Positions 43,451 to 53,413 of a DNA stretch of 64,000 bases are shown in pieces. The notes under the pieces are model-generated. The model worked only from the letters and a program-made list of their open reading frames with translations. It searched no databases and had not been told where the DNA came from. The position numbers and the translations under genes were made by a program. How positions within the stretch are numbered: position 1 is the first letter of the stretch; each line of letters begins with the position of its first letter. Source of the stretch: Halomonas piscis (GTDB lineage: Bacteria; Pseudomonadota; Gammaproteobacteria; Pseudomonadales; Halomonadaceae); contig NZ_CP119391.1 in assembly GCF_031886125.1 (NCBI RefSeq), forward strand, positions 2,604,001 to 2,668,000, in the 5' to 3' direction.

Positions 43451-44551
43451 ATGACAGAAAGTGAGATCACACCCTCCGATCACGACATCGCCGCTCGGCT
43501 TTGCGAGCAGGTCCAGGAGGCCTACCAGCAGCACGCTCCGCTGCGTATCGTCGGCGGCGATACCCGGGCCTTCTACGGCCGCCCCGTCAACGCGACGCCG
43601 CTGAACCTGAGCGAGCACCGCGGCATCGTGCACTACGACCCGGTCGAGCTTGTGGTCACGGCGCGTGCCGGCACGCCGCTCGATGAGCTGGAAGCCGCAC
43701 TCGCTGACAGCGGGCAGATGCTCGGCTTCGAGCCCCCTCGCTTCGGCCCCCAAAGCACCCTCGGCGGCGCCGTGGCGACCGGCATGGCAGGGCCACGGCG
43801 CCCCTGGGCCGGCGCCACCCGCGACTTTGTTCTGGGCACGCGCGTGATTACCCAACGCGGCGACCTGCTGCGCTTTGGCGGTGAAGTGATGAAAAACGTC
43901 GCCGGCTACGACATGTCGCGACTGATGACCGGCGCCCAGGGCACTCTCGGCGTCCTCGCCGACGTATCGCTCAAGGTGCTGCCACAACCCCCGGCACGCA
44001 AAAGCCTGCGCCTGTCGCTACCGCTCGATGAGGCGCTGGCACGCCTGGCTGAGCTGGGGCGACGACCGCTGCCCCTGACCGCCGCGGTCTGGCACGACGG
44101 CGCGCTCTATCTGCGCCTGGAGGGCGGACACAGCTCGGTAGAGGCTACTTGCCGGGAACTGGGCGGAGAGCCGCTGGAGACCGGTTTCTGGGAAGCGCTG
44201 CGCGACCTTGAACACCGCTTCTTCCGCCTGTCGTCGGGCGAGGCCCTTTGGCGGCTTTCGCTCCCTCCCAACACGCCGCCGCTAACCCCGGGCGGCAGTG
44301 AGGAGCCGACGCTCTATGACTGGGCCGGCTGCCAGCGCTTCATCAAGACGGCGCTCGACGGCGACACGCTGCGGCGCGCCTGCCAGGCCGTCGGCGGCCA
44401 CGCCACCTGCTATACCCCTGCCGCGGCGGGCGGCAACCCGGAGCCGTTTACCCCCTTGAATCCGGTCGTGGAAAAGTATCACCGGCGGCTGAAAGAGCAG
44501 CTGGATACCCGCGGCATTTTCAATCCCGGCCGCCTTTATGCCGCTTTTTAA
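43451..44551 (+). CDS. glcE: Glycolate oxidase subunit GlcE (FAD-binding)
   Basis: A 366-residue protein with a PCMH-type FAD domain (LRIVGGDTRAFYGRP, STLGGAVATGMAGPRRPW, MKNVAGYDMSRLMTGAQGTLG). It is the second flavin subunit of glycolate oxidase. It starts 17 bp after glcD and ends 14 bp before glcF. Confidence 0.93.
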   Translation: MTESEITPSDHDIAARLCEQVQEAYQQHAPLRIVGGDTRAFYGRPVNATPLNLSEHRGIVHYDPVELVVTARAGTPLDELEAALADSGQMLGFEPPRFGPQSTLGGAVATGMAGPRRPWAGATRDFVLGTRVITQRGDLLRFGGEVMKNVAGYDMSRLMTGAQGTLGVLADVSLKVLPQPPARKSLRLSLPLDEALARLAELGRRPLPLTAAVWHDGALYLRLEGGHSSVEATCRELGGEPLETGFWEALRDLEHRFFRLSSGEALWRLSLPPNTPPLTPGGSEEPTLYDWAGCQRFIKTALDGDTLRRACQAVGGHATCYTPAAAGGNPEPFTPLNPVVEKYHRRLKEQLDTRGIFNPGRLYAAF

Positions 44552-44565
44552 CCCGGAGGGCCGCT

Positions 44566-45798
44566 ATGCAAACGCACTTTAGCGACGCCGATCGCCAAAA
44601 GCCCCATATCCAGGAAGCCGACCAAGTGCTGCGCGCCTGTGTGCACTGCGGGTTCTGCAACGCCACCTGCCCCACCTACCTGCTGCTCGGCGACGAACGC
44701 GACGGGCCCCGTGGGCGCATCTACCTGATGAAAGAGTTGCTGGAAAGCGCCGATGATGACGTGGAAACGGCGGCAAAGGCACAGACCCATCTTGATCGCT
44801 GCCTGACCTGCCTCAACTGCGAGACGACGTGCCCGTCCGGAGTCGAATACGGCAAGCTGCTCAACATTGGCCGCGCGGAAGCCGAGCGCCGCGCGCCGCG
44901 CTCGATGGGCGAACGCCTTGGCTATTACGGCCTGCGCAAGATGCTGGTCAGCCCGGCACGATTCCAGGCGCTCTTGCGTCTTGGGCAGACGTTTACCCCG
45001 CTGGTCCCCGGAAAGCTGCGCAGCAAAATGCCTGCCGCCCCGGTGGAGCCGGGCCCACGGCCGGCAGAGGAGCGCCACTCGCGGCGCGTGCTGATGCTGG
45101 AAGGCTGCGTGCAGCCAGGCCTTTCCCCCAACACCAATGCCGCCACGGCAAGAGTGCTCGACCGGCTGGGCATCAGCGTCACGCCGGTAGCCGAAGCCGG
45201 CTGCTGCGGCGCCATCGACTTCCACCTCAACGCTCAGCAGCAGGCTCGGGAACGCATGCGCGCCAACATCGACGCCTGGTGGCCCTACGTTGAGCAAGGC
45301 GCCGAAGCCATAGTCCAAACCGCCAGCGGCTGCGGCGCCTTCGTCAAGGAGTACGGCGAGATGCTCAAGGATGACCCGGCCTACGCCAGCCGGGCACAGA
45401 CCATCAGCGACATGGCGCGGGACATTGTGGAGGTGCTGGGCGAGGCCCCGCTGGAAAAGCTGGAGGTCCAGGCGAACCAGCGCCTGGCCTTTCAGTGCCC
45501 CTGTACCCTTCAGCACGCCCAGCAGCTCGGCGGCGCCGTGGAGGGCGTCCTCAAGACGCTGGGCTTCGACCTTACCCCGGTGCAGAATGGCCATCTGTGC
45601 TGCGGCTCGGCGGGCACCTACTCCATCACCCAGCCAGAGCTTGCCACCCAGCTGCGCGATAACAAGCTCGATGCGCTGGAAGCCGGCCACCCCGACGTCA
45701 TCGTGACCGCCAATATCGGCTGCCAGACCCATCTGGCCGGCGCCAACCGCACGCCGGTGCGTCACTGGATTGAAGTCGTGGATGAGACCTTGGTATAA
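44566..45798 (+). CDS. glcF: Glycolate oxidase iron-sulfur subunit GlcF
   Basis: A 410-residue protein with two 4Fe-4S motifs, CVHCGFCNATCP (about 25-36) and CLTCLNCETTCP (about 76-87), followed by two CCG-type domains with AGCCGAIDFHLN and LCCGSAGTYSI. It passes electrons from GlcD/E to quinone. GGAGG precedes the ATG. It is the last gene before a terminator. Confidence 0.94.
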   Translation: MQTHFSDADRQKPHIQEADQVLRACVHCGFCNATCPTYLLLGDERDGPRGRIYLMKELLESADDDVETAAKAQTHLDRCLTCLNCETTCPSGVEYGKLLNIGRAEAERRAPRSMGERLGYYGLRKMLVSPARFQALLRLGQTFTPLVPGKLRSKMPAAPVEPGPRPAEERHSRRVLMLEGCVQPGLSPNTNAATARVLDRLGISVTPVAEAGCCGAIDFHLNAQQQARERMRANIDAWWPYVEQGAEAIVQTASGCGAFVKEYGEMLKDDPAYASRAQTISDMARDIVEVLGEAPLEKLEVQANQRLAFQCPCTLQHAQQLGGAVEGVLKTLGFDLTPVQNGHLCCGSAGTYSITQPELATQLRDNKLDALEAGHPDVIVTANIGCQTHLAGANRTPVRHWIEVVDETLV

Positions 45799-45820
45799 AG
45801 GCCGATCCATTATCGGGTTC

Positions 45821-45847
45821 AAGGCTGCACGCCCTCCGTGCAGCCTT
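45821..45847 (+). terminator. Hairpin terminator after glcF
   Basis: An 11-bp perfect stem AAGGCTGCACG/CGTGCAGCCTT with loop CCCTC. The stem is identical to the one at 38579-38604, but only a short T pair follows. Confidence 0.65.
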
Positions 45848-45943
45848 GCTGTGTTTTTGGGGCGCCATTAGGCGCAACGCCCGCCCGTGCATTTTTACAA
45901 CGTCCAACAAGACATGCACTGCCCATAAAAAAAGGATCCAACC

Positions 45944-46348
45944 ATGCTAACAAAAGCCATCCTCTCCCAGACCGACGCCATCCGCGTGCTGGACGCCGCC
46001 CAGCAGGAAGCCGACCGGCAGGGCTGGAACGTAACCGTGGCGATCACCGATGACGGCGGCCACCTGCTGGCCCTTCGCCGGCTCGACGGCACCGCGCCAT
46101 TCACCGCCGAAGCGGCTACCCACAAGGCGCGCACTGCCGCCGTCGGCCGCCGTGAAACCGAGTTTTTTGAAGACATGATCAATCACGGCCGAACGGCCTT
46201 TGTTACCGTGCCGCTCAAGGGACTGCTGTCCGGCGGCGTCCCCATCGTGGTGGAAGGTGACGTGGTTGGCGCCGTCGGGGTGTCCGGCGTCAAGCCCGAC
46301 CAGGATGCCCTGATTGCCAAGGCAGCTATTCGCGCCCTGGAAAGCTAA
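45944..46348 (+). CDS. glcG: GlcG/HbpS-family protein
   Basis: A 134-residue protein of the DUF336 (GlcG/HbpS) family with IRVLDAAQQEADRQGWNVTVAITDDGGHLLALRR near the start and GGVPIVVEGDVVGAVGVSG near the end. The function of GlcG in glycolate use is not known; HbpS relatives bind haem. AAAAGGATCC precedes the ATG. A hairpin separates it from glcF, so it may be partly uncoupled. Confidence 0.85.
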   Translation: MLTKAILSQTDAIRVLDAAQQEADRQGWNVTVAITDDGGHLLALRRLDGTAPFTAEAATHKARTAAVGRRETEFFEDMINHGRTAFVTVPLKGLLSGGVPIVVEGDVVGAVGVSGVKPDQDALIAKAAIRALES

Positions 46349-46380
46349 TTCCGGGAAGCCAGCCTGGGAGTAGCAGACAC

Positions 46381-46410
46381 AAAAAAGCCCCGGGTATCGA
46401 CCCGGGGCTT
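46381..46410 (-). terminator. Rho-independent terminator of the tRNA operon
   Basis: A 10-bp perfect stem (46385-46394 with 46401-46410, loop TATCGA) is followed on the minus strand by a run of T. It lies 12 bp past the last tRNA-Asp. Confidence 0.88.
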
Positions 46411-46421
46411 TGGAATTCGTG

Positions 46422-46498
46422 TGGCGGACCGGACGAGACTCGAACTCGCGACCTCCGGCGTGACAGGCCGGCATTCTAACCAACTGAACTACCGGTCC
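46422..46498 (-). tRNA. tRNA-Asp (GTC)
   Basis: The gene is 77 nt including an encoded CCA. The acceptor pair is GGACCGG/CCGGTCC, the anticodon stem GCCGG/CCGGC with the loop CTGTCAC, and the T arm holds GTTCGAGTC. It is the last gene of a five-tRNA transcript. Confidence 0.95.
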
Positions 46499-46602
46499 GC
46501 TATAAAGCCGTCATGGAACACTCAGGCGCTACGCAGAAAATGGCCGCTGCGCCTTGCGGGCAGGGTCTGATAATCCGTCGCCGATATGCTGCATTTTTGG
46601 CG

Positions 46603-46678
46603 TGGTGGGTGGTACTGGGTTCGAACCAGTGACCCCCAGCTTGTAAGGCTGGTGCTCTCCCAACTGAGCTAACCACCC
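46603..46678 (-). tRNA. tRNA-Val (TAC)
   Basis: The gene is 76 nt with encoded CCA. The acceptor is GGGTGGT/ACCACCC, the anticodon loop CTTACAA gives anticodon TAC, and the T loop is TTCGAAC. Identical by eye to the copy at 46986-47061. Confidence 0.95.
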
Positions 46679-46699
46679 ACGTTCGGGATTCCCTTATCG

Positions 46700-46776
46700 T
46701 GGCGGACCGGACGAGACTCGAACTCGCGACCTCCGGCGTGACAGGCCGGCATTCTAACCAACTGAACTACCGGTCC
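46700..46776 (-). tRNA. tRNA-Asp (GTC)
   Basis: This 77-nt gene with encoded CCA is identical by eye to the other two Asp copies in this operon. Confidence 0.95.
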
Positions 46777-46814
46777 ACTCGATACGGGGTGAAAAAAGCC
46801 TGCCTCTGCTGCGC

Positions 46815-46891
46815 TGGCGGACCGGACGAGACTCGAACTCGCGACCTCCGGCGTGACAGGCCGGCATTCTAACCAACTGAACTACCGGTCC
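46815..46891 (-). tRNA. tRNA-Asp (GTC)
   Basis: This 77-nt gene with encoded CCA is the first of the three Asp copies in transcript order, 38 bp from the next. Confidence 0.95.
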
Positions 46892-46985
46892 ACACAAGTC
46901 ACCGCAGTGCTTTGACTTCTTTCGGGCAGCGAAACGAATTTCGCTGATACGTGTCGGGCCATCTACGCGACGATTGTCGCCTGAA

Positions 46986-47061
46986 TGGTGGGTGGTACTG
47001 GGTTCGAACCAGTGACCCCCAGCTTGTAAGGCTGGTGCTCTCCCAACTGAGCTAACCACCC
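46986..47061 (-). tRNA. tRNA-Val (TAC)
   Basis: This 76-nt gene with encoded CCA is the first of the operon, 19 bp downstream of the -10 element of a strong promoter. Confidence 0.95.
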
Positions 47062-47080
47062 GTCGATCACGTGGCGCTGC

Positions 47081-47108
47081 ATTCTACAGCTTGCCGGCAG
47101 CTTGTCAA
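47081..47108 (-). promoter_or_regulatory. Promoter of the tRNA operon
   Basis: On the minus strand TTGACA (47108-47103) and TAGAAT (47086-47081) are spaced by 16 bp and followed by a GC-rich stretch, the discriminator type expected for stringently controlled stable-RNA promoters. The -35 overlaps the last codons of the hydrolase gene. Confidence 0.8.
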
Positions 47109-47875
47109 CACTTGTCGTTCATCGACGACGCCTGCTGCCGCTTACCGAAGCCTGCCTCTTCAGCGCGGACGAAGCATGCCGCACGATGCGCCCCCTCGTC
47201 AATCAAATTCTGCTGGCTGAGTCCCGATGCCCGGCGCGGGACGAAATCGTGGTCGCCGTCGGCGAGCCAGGCAAGCGTGACGTTAGGCGGCAGCGTATAG
47301 CCTTCCACCTCTTCGCGCTTGCCGAAGGGGTCGCGCTCGCCCTGCAGGATCAGCGAAGGGCAGCAGACATCAGGCCAGTGCGACAGACGCCGCTTTTCCG
47401 GGGCGCGCGGCGGATGAAACGGATAGCCGGCAATCACCAGGCCGTCCACCGCCCGGCGGGCAGCCAGCATGCTGGCCACGCGCCCGCCCATGGACTTGCC
47501 GCCCACCCAGAGCGAGCCATCCACGCTGCGCGCAACAAGGTCATGCCAGCGGCCATATTCCTCTACCAGCGTCGCTACCGGAGGCGGCGGGCGCCGCCTG
47601 CCGGTTTCCCGCATGCGCTGCATGTAGGAAAACTCGAACGCCAGCACCTGCAGGCCCTCGCCTGCCAGCGAAGCGACAAATTGCCGCATGAAAGGCGAAT
47701 TCACCCCGGCGCCGGCGCCGTGGGCAAACAGCAGGCGCTCTCCGCCCGGCTCGCCGCAGACGCGCAGAAGCCCGTGATTTGCCACTATAAACGCCGCCTC
47801 AGAGGCCTGAGACAGCGCCGCCGGCAGCCGGGTTTCCGTTAGCCTTGAAAATATTGGCCGCGTATGGTGAGACAT
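47105..47875 (-). CDS. Alpha/beta hydrolase, KANL3/Tex30 type
   Basis: The protein has 256 residues. The oxyanion and nucleophile regions are LLFAHGAGAGVNSPFM and WVGGKSMGGRVAS (Ser nucleophile in GKSMGG). The acid is probably in LILQGERDPFG and the His in DGDHDFVPR. This pattern is the KANL3/Tex30 or dienelactone hydrolase-like group, mostly of unknown substrate. It is divergent from ccoN and upstream of the tRNA operon, whose promoter lies in its 3' end. Confidence 0.8.
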   Translation of the reverse strand: MSHHTRPIFSRLTETRLPAALSQASEAAFIVANHGLLRVCGEPGGERLLFAHGAGAGVNSPFMRQFVASLAGEGLQVLAFEFSYMQRMRETGRRRPPPPVATLVEEYGRWHDLVARSVDGSLWVGGKSMGGRVASMLAARRAVDGLVIAGYPFHPPRAPEKRRLSHWPDVCCPSLILQGERDPFGKREEVEGYTLPPNVTLAWLADGDHDFVPRRASGLSQQNLIDEGAHRAACFVRAEEAGFGKRQQASSMNDKC

Positions 47876-47958
47876 TCCGTTATTCCTTGCATATGACTTA
47901 CCTGGAGGCCTGACATGTTCAGCTTCTGAGTCAGCTGCGCTAGAATCTTCGGCGAATA

Positions 47959-48003
47959 CTGACCTGCATCATCAAAGCGGGTGGCCGCGCTCGTGCATAA
48001 TAT
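47959..48003 (+). promoter_or_regulatory. ccoNOQP promoter with ANR/FNR-like box
   Basis: CTGAC-CTGC-ATCAT (47959-47972) matches 7 of 10 defined positions of the FNR/ANR box TTGAT-N4-ATCAA. A -10 such as CATAAT or TAATAT (47996-48003) places the box centre at about -42, the normal place for FNR activation. The match is imperfect. Confidence 0.5.
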
Positions 48004-48048
48004 ACTCTGTACGAGGTACCCCCTAACCGCGTTCGATGGGAACACAAA

Positions 48049-49476
<1,428 letters not shown>

Positions 49477-49495
49477 ACCGGGGAAGTTAAGACCG

Positions 49496-50104
49496 ATGAA
49501 ACACGAGATTATTGAGAAAAACGTTGGCCTGCTTGTCGTCTTGATCCTGGTTGTGATCAGCTTCGGCGGCCTGGCCGAGGTAGTGCCGCTCTTCTTCCAG
49601 AAGCAGGTCAACGAGCCGGTGGAGGGGCTTGAGCCCCTCTCCGCCCTGGAGCTGGAAGGCCGCGACATCTACCGCCGCGAAGGCTGCGTCGGCTGCCACT
49701 CGCAGATGATTCGCCCGTTCCGCGCCGAAACCGAACGCTACGGCCACTACAGCGTGGCCGGCGAAGGCGTCTACGAGTACAACTTTCTGTGGGGCTCCAA
49801 GCGCACCGGCCCGGACCTGGCGCGCGTCGGCGGCCGCTACAGCGACGACTGGCACCGCGCCCACCTGTACAACCCGCGCGACGTAGTGCCGGAATCCATC
49901 ATGCCGGCCTACCCCTGGCTGTTCGAGAACACCCTGGACGGTGACGATATCGCCGCCAAGATGCGCACGATGAAAACCCTCGGGGTGCCGTACAGCGACG
50001 AGCAGATCGCAGGCGCCAAGGAAAAAGTCAGCGGTACGCAGGAGATCACCGCGCTGATCGCCTACCTCCAGCAACTGGGAACCGTGCTTGAGGGCACTCG
50101 ATAA
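49496..50104 (+). CDS. ccoO: cbb3-type oxidase subunit II CcoO (monohaem cytochrome c)
   Basis: A 202-residue protein with an N-terminal membrane anchor (about 9-29) and one haem c motif CVGCH near residue 63. The later MPAYPWLF supplies the Met ligand. It passes electrons to CcoN and is needed for assembly. It begins 19 bp after ccoN. Confidence 0.97.
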   Translation: MKHEIIEKNVGLLVVLILVVISFGGLAEVVPLFFQKQVNEPVEGLEPLSALELEGRDIYRREGCVGCHSQMIRPFRAETERYGHYSVAGEGVYEYNFLWGSKRTGPDLARVGGRYSDDWHRAHLYNPRDVVPESIMPAYPWLFENTLDGDDIAAKMRTMKTLGVPYSDEQIAGAKEKVSGTQEITALIAYLQQLGTVLEGTR

Positions 50105-50107
50105 GTT

Positions 50108-50332
50108 ATGGATTCGGGAGACTTTCAGGGTATCGTCACGCTCATCCTGCTGATCGCTTTTGTAGGCATCATCTGGTGGGCCTACTCCAAGCGTCGCAAG
50201 CCGGATTTCGATGAAGCCGCCAATCTGCCCTTCGCCGACGAAGAAGAAGACGAACAACCCAACCGTGACCAGCCTGCCGCGTCAAGGGACACGGCAGAAT
50301 CCCGCCAAGACAAGGGAGACAAGAACACATGA
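50108..50332 (+). CDS. ccoQ: cbb3-type oxidase subunit CcoQ
   Basis: A 74-residue protein with one transmembrane segment (about 8-26; IVTLILLIAFVGIIWWAY) and an acidic tail. CcoQ stabilises the oxidase complex. It starts three bases after ccoO and its end overlaps ccoP by four bases (ATGA). Confidence 0.93.
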   Translation: MDSGDFQGIVTLILLIAFVGIIWWAYSKRRKPDFDEAANLPFADEEEDEQPNRDQPAASRDTAESRQDKGDKNT

Positions 50333-51258
50333 GCTATCTATGGGGTGACTCCCTCTCCGGCTTCTGGAGCGCCTGGGTCATTATCATTTCGCTGGGCACC
50401 ATCGGACTCAGCGCCTGGTTTCTGCTGTCCAACCGGCGCACCGACAAGCAGCCCGACGCCGAAGGCAACGTGGAAACCACCGGGCACGCCGCCGACGGCA
50501 TCGAAGAGTACGACAACCCGCTGCCCAAATGGTGGTTCCAACTGTTTGTCGGCACCGTGGTTTTTGCCGTGGGCTACCTGGTGCTCTATCCGGGCCTTGG
50601 CAACTTCCAGGGACTGCTGGGCTGGTCCCAGGAAAGCCAGTGGGAACAGGAAGTGGAGCAGGCGGAGGAGCGCTTCGCGCCGATTTTCGAGCAGTATCAG
50701 GAAGTCGCGATCCCTGAGCTGGCCAAGGATGGCGAGGCCATGCAGGTAGCCGAGCGTATCTTCCTCAACAACTGTGCGGTCTGCCACGGCTCCAACGCCC
50801 GGGGCGGCTACGGCTTTCCCAACCTGACCAACGACGACTGGCTGTACGGAGGCGAGCCGGAAAACATCGTGGCCACGATTACCAACGGCCGTAACGGCCT
50901 GATGCCGTCCTGGCAGCAGCTGGGCGAGGACAACATCGAGAACCTGACCCAATTCGTGCTCTCGCTTTCCGGCGAAGACCACGACGCGGATCGGGCCGAG
51001 AAGGGCCAAAGCACCTTCATCTCGGTCTGTGCCGCCTGCCACACGCCGGACGGCACCGGCAACCAGGCGCTGGGCGCACCCGACCTGACCGACGAGGTCT
51101 GGCTGTACCAAAAGCCCGGCCAGTCGGTTGCCGACTCCGTTCGCCAGACCCTGCGCAACGGCCGTAACGGCCACATGCCGGCCCAGGCGGCCTACATCGG
51201 CGAAGACAAGGTGCACCTCGTTGCCGCTTACGTTTACAGCCTGCGCTACGACGATTAA
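50329..51258 (+). CDS. ccoP: cbb3-type oxidase subunit III CcoP (dihaem cytochrome c)
   Basis: A 309-residue protein with two N-terminal membrane segments (about 12-32 and 62-85) and two haem c motifs, CAVCH (about 146) and CAACH (about 231). It collects electrons from soluble or membrane cytochromes. A strong terminator follows. Confidence 0.97.
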   Translation: MSYLWGDSLSGFWSAWVIIISLGTIGLSAWFLLSNRRTDKQPDAEGNVETTGHAADGIEEYDNPLPKWWFQLFVGTVVFAVGYLVLYPGLGNFQGLLGWSQESQWEQEVEQAEERFAPIFEQYQEVAIPELAKDGEAMQVAERIFLNNCAVCHGSNARGGYGFPNLTNDDWLYGGEPENIVATITNGRNGLMPSWQQLGEDNIENLTQFVLSLSGEDHDADRAEKGQSTFISVCAACHTPDGTGNQALGAPDLTDEVWLYQKPGQSVADSVRQTLRNGRNGHMPAQAAYIGEDKVHLVAAYVYSLRYDD

Positions 51259-51293
51259 GGCATCTGCTGCGGACAACATCGTCCGGGGCAAGA

Positions 51294-51326
51294 AAGGGTG
51301 CGGCCGGGAGCCGCACCCTTTTTTTA
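51294..51326 (+). terminator. Rho-independent terminator of ccoNOQP
   Basis: An 11-bp perfect stem (51294-51304 with 51310-51320, loop CGGGA) is followed by T7 counting the last stem bases. It separates the structural genes from ccoGHIS. Confidence 0.92.
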
Positions 51327-51416
51327 TGCAACATCCGGTATACTAAGGCAAGACCCTGTTGCAGCGGCACTCCGCGTGCCCTCCTTATTCTGCCCTTTCT
51401 GAGCCGCTATACCGCC

Positions 51417-52853
51417 ATGGAAAAGATTCCCAGCAAAGACGTCACGCCGGATCCGGTAGGACATCATGCACCCTCTGATCACTCCGTCACCCAGGAAATG
51501 TACGCCCGGCGGCGGCATATCTACGTGCGCGAAATCAAGGGACTTTTTCAGAAGATCAGGCGCAGTGCCAACTGGGCGCTGATGCTCACCTTTTTCCTGC
51601 TGCCGTGGTTCTATATTGGCGGCCGCCCGGCGGTCTGGTTCGACCTGCCCCACCGCGAATTCCATATTTTTACCGCGACGTTTTATCCCCAGGAATTCGT
51701 GCTGCTGTCGTGGCTGTTGATCATCTGCGCTTTCGGGCTGTTTTTCATTACCGTGTTCGCCGGCCGGGTCTGGTGCGGCTACACCTGCCCGCAAAGCGTA
51801 TGGACCTTTCTGTTTATCTGGATCGAGCACCGCATCGAAGGGCAGCGCAACCGCCGCATGAAGCTCGACAAACAGTCCATGAACGCCAACAAGTTCAAGC
51901 GCAAGGTGGCCAAGCACGCCATCTGGCTAGCGGTAGCGCTGGCCACGGGCATGACCTTCGTGGGCTATTTCACCCCCATTCGCCAGCTGGTGCCGGATCT
52001 CTTCACGCTGTCCGCCAACGGCTGGTCGTTCTTCTGGGTCGGCTTCTTTCTGGTCTTCACTTATCTGAACGCCGGCTGGCTGCGCGAGCAGGTGTGCATC
52101 TACATGTGCCCCTACGCCCGCTTTCAGGGGGTCATGTTCGACCGCGACACGCTGATCGTGTCCTACGACGCCGCCCGGGGTGAGCCCCGGGGCAAGCGCA
52201 AGAGAAGCCTCTCCCACGAGGAGGTCAAGGAAGCCGGCTACGGCGACTGTATCGACTGCGATCTTTGCGTGCAGGTCTGCCCCACCGGCATCGACATTCG
52301 CGACGGGCTGCAGTACGAGTGCATTACCTGCGCGGCCTGTATCGACGCCTGCGACAGCGTCATGGACAAGATGGGGTATCCCCGCGGGCTGATTCGCTAC
52401 ACCACGGAAAGCTCTCTGGAAGGGGAAAAGACCCGTATCCTGCGCCCCCGGCTGGTCGGCTACTTCATTGCCCTGGCGGTGATGATCGGCGCCTTTGCCT
52501 GGGCGGTCAGCGACCGCACCCCGCTGGACTTCGACGCCGAACGCGACCGTACCCAGCTCTACCAGATGACCGGTGAAGGCAATATCAGCAACGTCTACAG
52601 CCTGACGGTGCGCAACCTGGACAGCCGCGATCACACCTACCGGCTGAGCGTTTCGGGGCTTCCCGACCTGTCGCTGGATCGGCAGAATATCAGCGTCGCC
52701 GCCGGCGAGTCGCGCAAGGCCGTGGTCACCATCCAGGCCGACCCCGACGTCATCGAAAAGCCGAGCCACTCCATCGTGCTCACCCTTGAGGCCGAGGACG
52801 ACGGCAGCATTCAACTCGAGCGCGATGCGCGCTTTATCGGTAACCTGAGGTAA
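51417..52853 (+). CDS. ccoG: Cytochrome oxidase accessory protein CcoG
   Basis: A 478-residue membrane protein with about five transmembrane segments and ferredoxin-type clusters: GDCIDCDLCVQVCP (about 278-291) and CITCAACIDACD. It also has VWCGYTCPQSVWTF and QVCIYMCPYARFQG. The C-terminal IgG-like domain (about 370-478) is usual. CcoG acts as a cupric reductase supplying copper for oxidase assembly. It starts the accessory operon. Confidence 0.95.
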   Translation: MEKIPSKDVTPDPVGHHAPSDHSVTQEMYARRRHIYVREIKGLFQKIRRSANWALMLTFFLLPWFYIGGRPAVWFDLPHREFHIFTATFYPQEFVLLSWLLIICAFGLFFITVFAGRVWCGYTCPQSVWTFLFIWIEHRIEGQRNRRMKLDKQSMNANKFKRKVAKHAIWLAVALATGMTFVGYFTPIRQLVPDLFTLSANGWSFFWVGFFLVFTYLNAGWLREQVCIYMCPYARFQGVMFDRDTLIVSYDAARGEPRGKRKRSLSHEEVKEAGYGDCIDCDLCVQVCPTGIDIRDGLQYECITCAACIDACDSVMDKMGYPRGLIRYTTESSLEGEKTRILRPRLVGYFIALAVMIGAFAWAVSDRTPLDFDAERDRTQLYQMTGEGNISNVYSLTVRNLDSRDHTYRLSVSGLPDLSLDRQNISVAAGESRKAVVTIQADPDVIEKPSHSIVLTLEAEDDGSIQLERDARFIGNLR

Positions 52854-52858
52854 TCGCA

Positions 52859-53413
52859 ATGGCCGCGTCTCACGACCCTAACGCGATGGATATCAAGCCC
52901 TGGTACAAGCAGTTCTGGCCGTGGTTTCTGATCAGTATCCTGCTGTCGTCGGTGGCGTTTGGCACCCTGTACGCGATCTTTTCGATCAAGTACTACGACG
53001 GCGTCATCGAGCAGGACTACTACGAGCACGGCAAGGAAATCAACATGGTGCTGGCCAAGCAGACACGCGCCCGGGAGCTGGGCCTGGCCGGCGATCTGCG
53101 CGTGGACCCGCTGACCAGCGATATCGTTGTCGACCTGGAGGGCGAGCGCCGACCCGACGTGCTCGATCTCAAGCTGATCTTCCCCACGGAGAACGATCAC
53201 GACCAGACCTTTACGCTGGAGCACGTGCGCGAAGGCCGCTATATCGCCCAGGGACCCGACAACCTGCAGTACCGCTGGTATCTGCAGCTTCAGCCCGTGG
53301 CCGACGACCCTGAATGGCGCCTGGTTGGCGAAGCCCGCTTCCCCACCGAAGACAGCATCGAGCTGCACCCGGGAGGTCGCGCGGAGAAGCCCGCAGAGCG
53401 CCCGGAGAGCTAA
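52859..53413 (+). CDS. ccoH: CcoH/FixH-family assembly protein
   Basis: A 184-residue protein with one N-terminal transmembrane segment (about 18-42; FWPWFLISILLSSVAFGTLY) and a periplasmic beta domain. The motif EQDYYEHGKEIN is typical of FixH. It is needed for stable cbb3 oxidase. Its stop TAA overlaps the ccoI ATG as TAATG. Confidence 0.9.
   Translation: MAASHDPNAMDIKPWYKQFWPWFLISILLSSVAFGTLYAIFSIKYYDGVIEQDYYEHGKEINMVLAKQTRARELGLAGDLRVDPLTSDIVVDLEGERRPDVLDLKLIFPTENDHDQTFTLEHVREGRYIAQGPDNLQYRWYLQLQPVADDPEWRLVGEARFPTEDSIELHPGGRAEKPAERPES

Noticed and set aside
46754..47059. 101-residue open frame across the tRNA genes
   Set aside because: It is made of repeated tRNA sequence and has no ribosome binding site; the tRNA folds explain the DNA.
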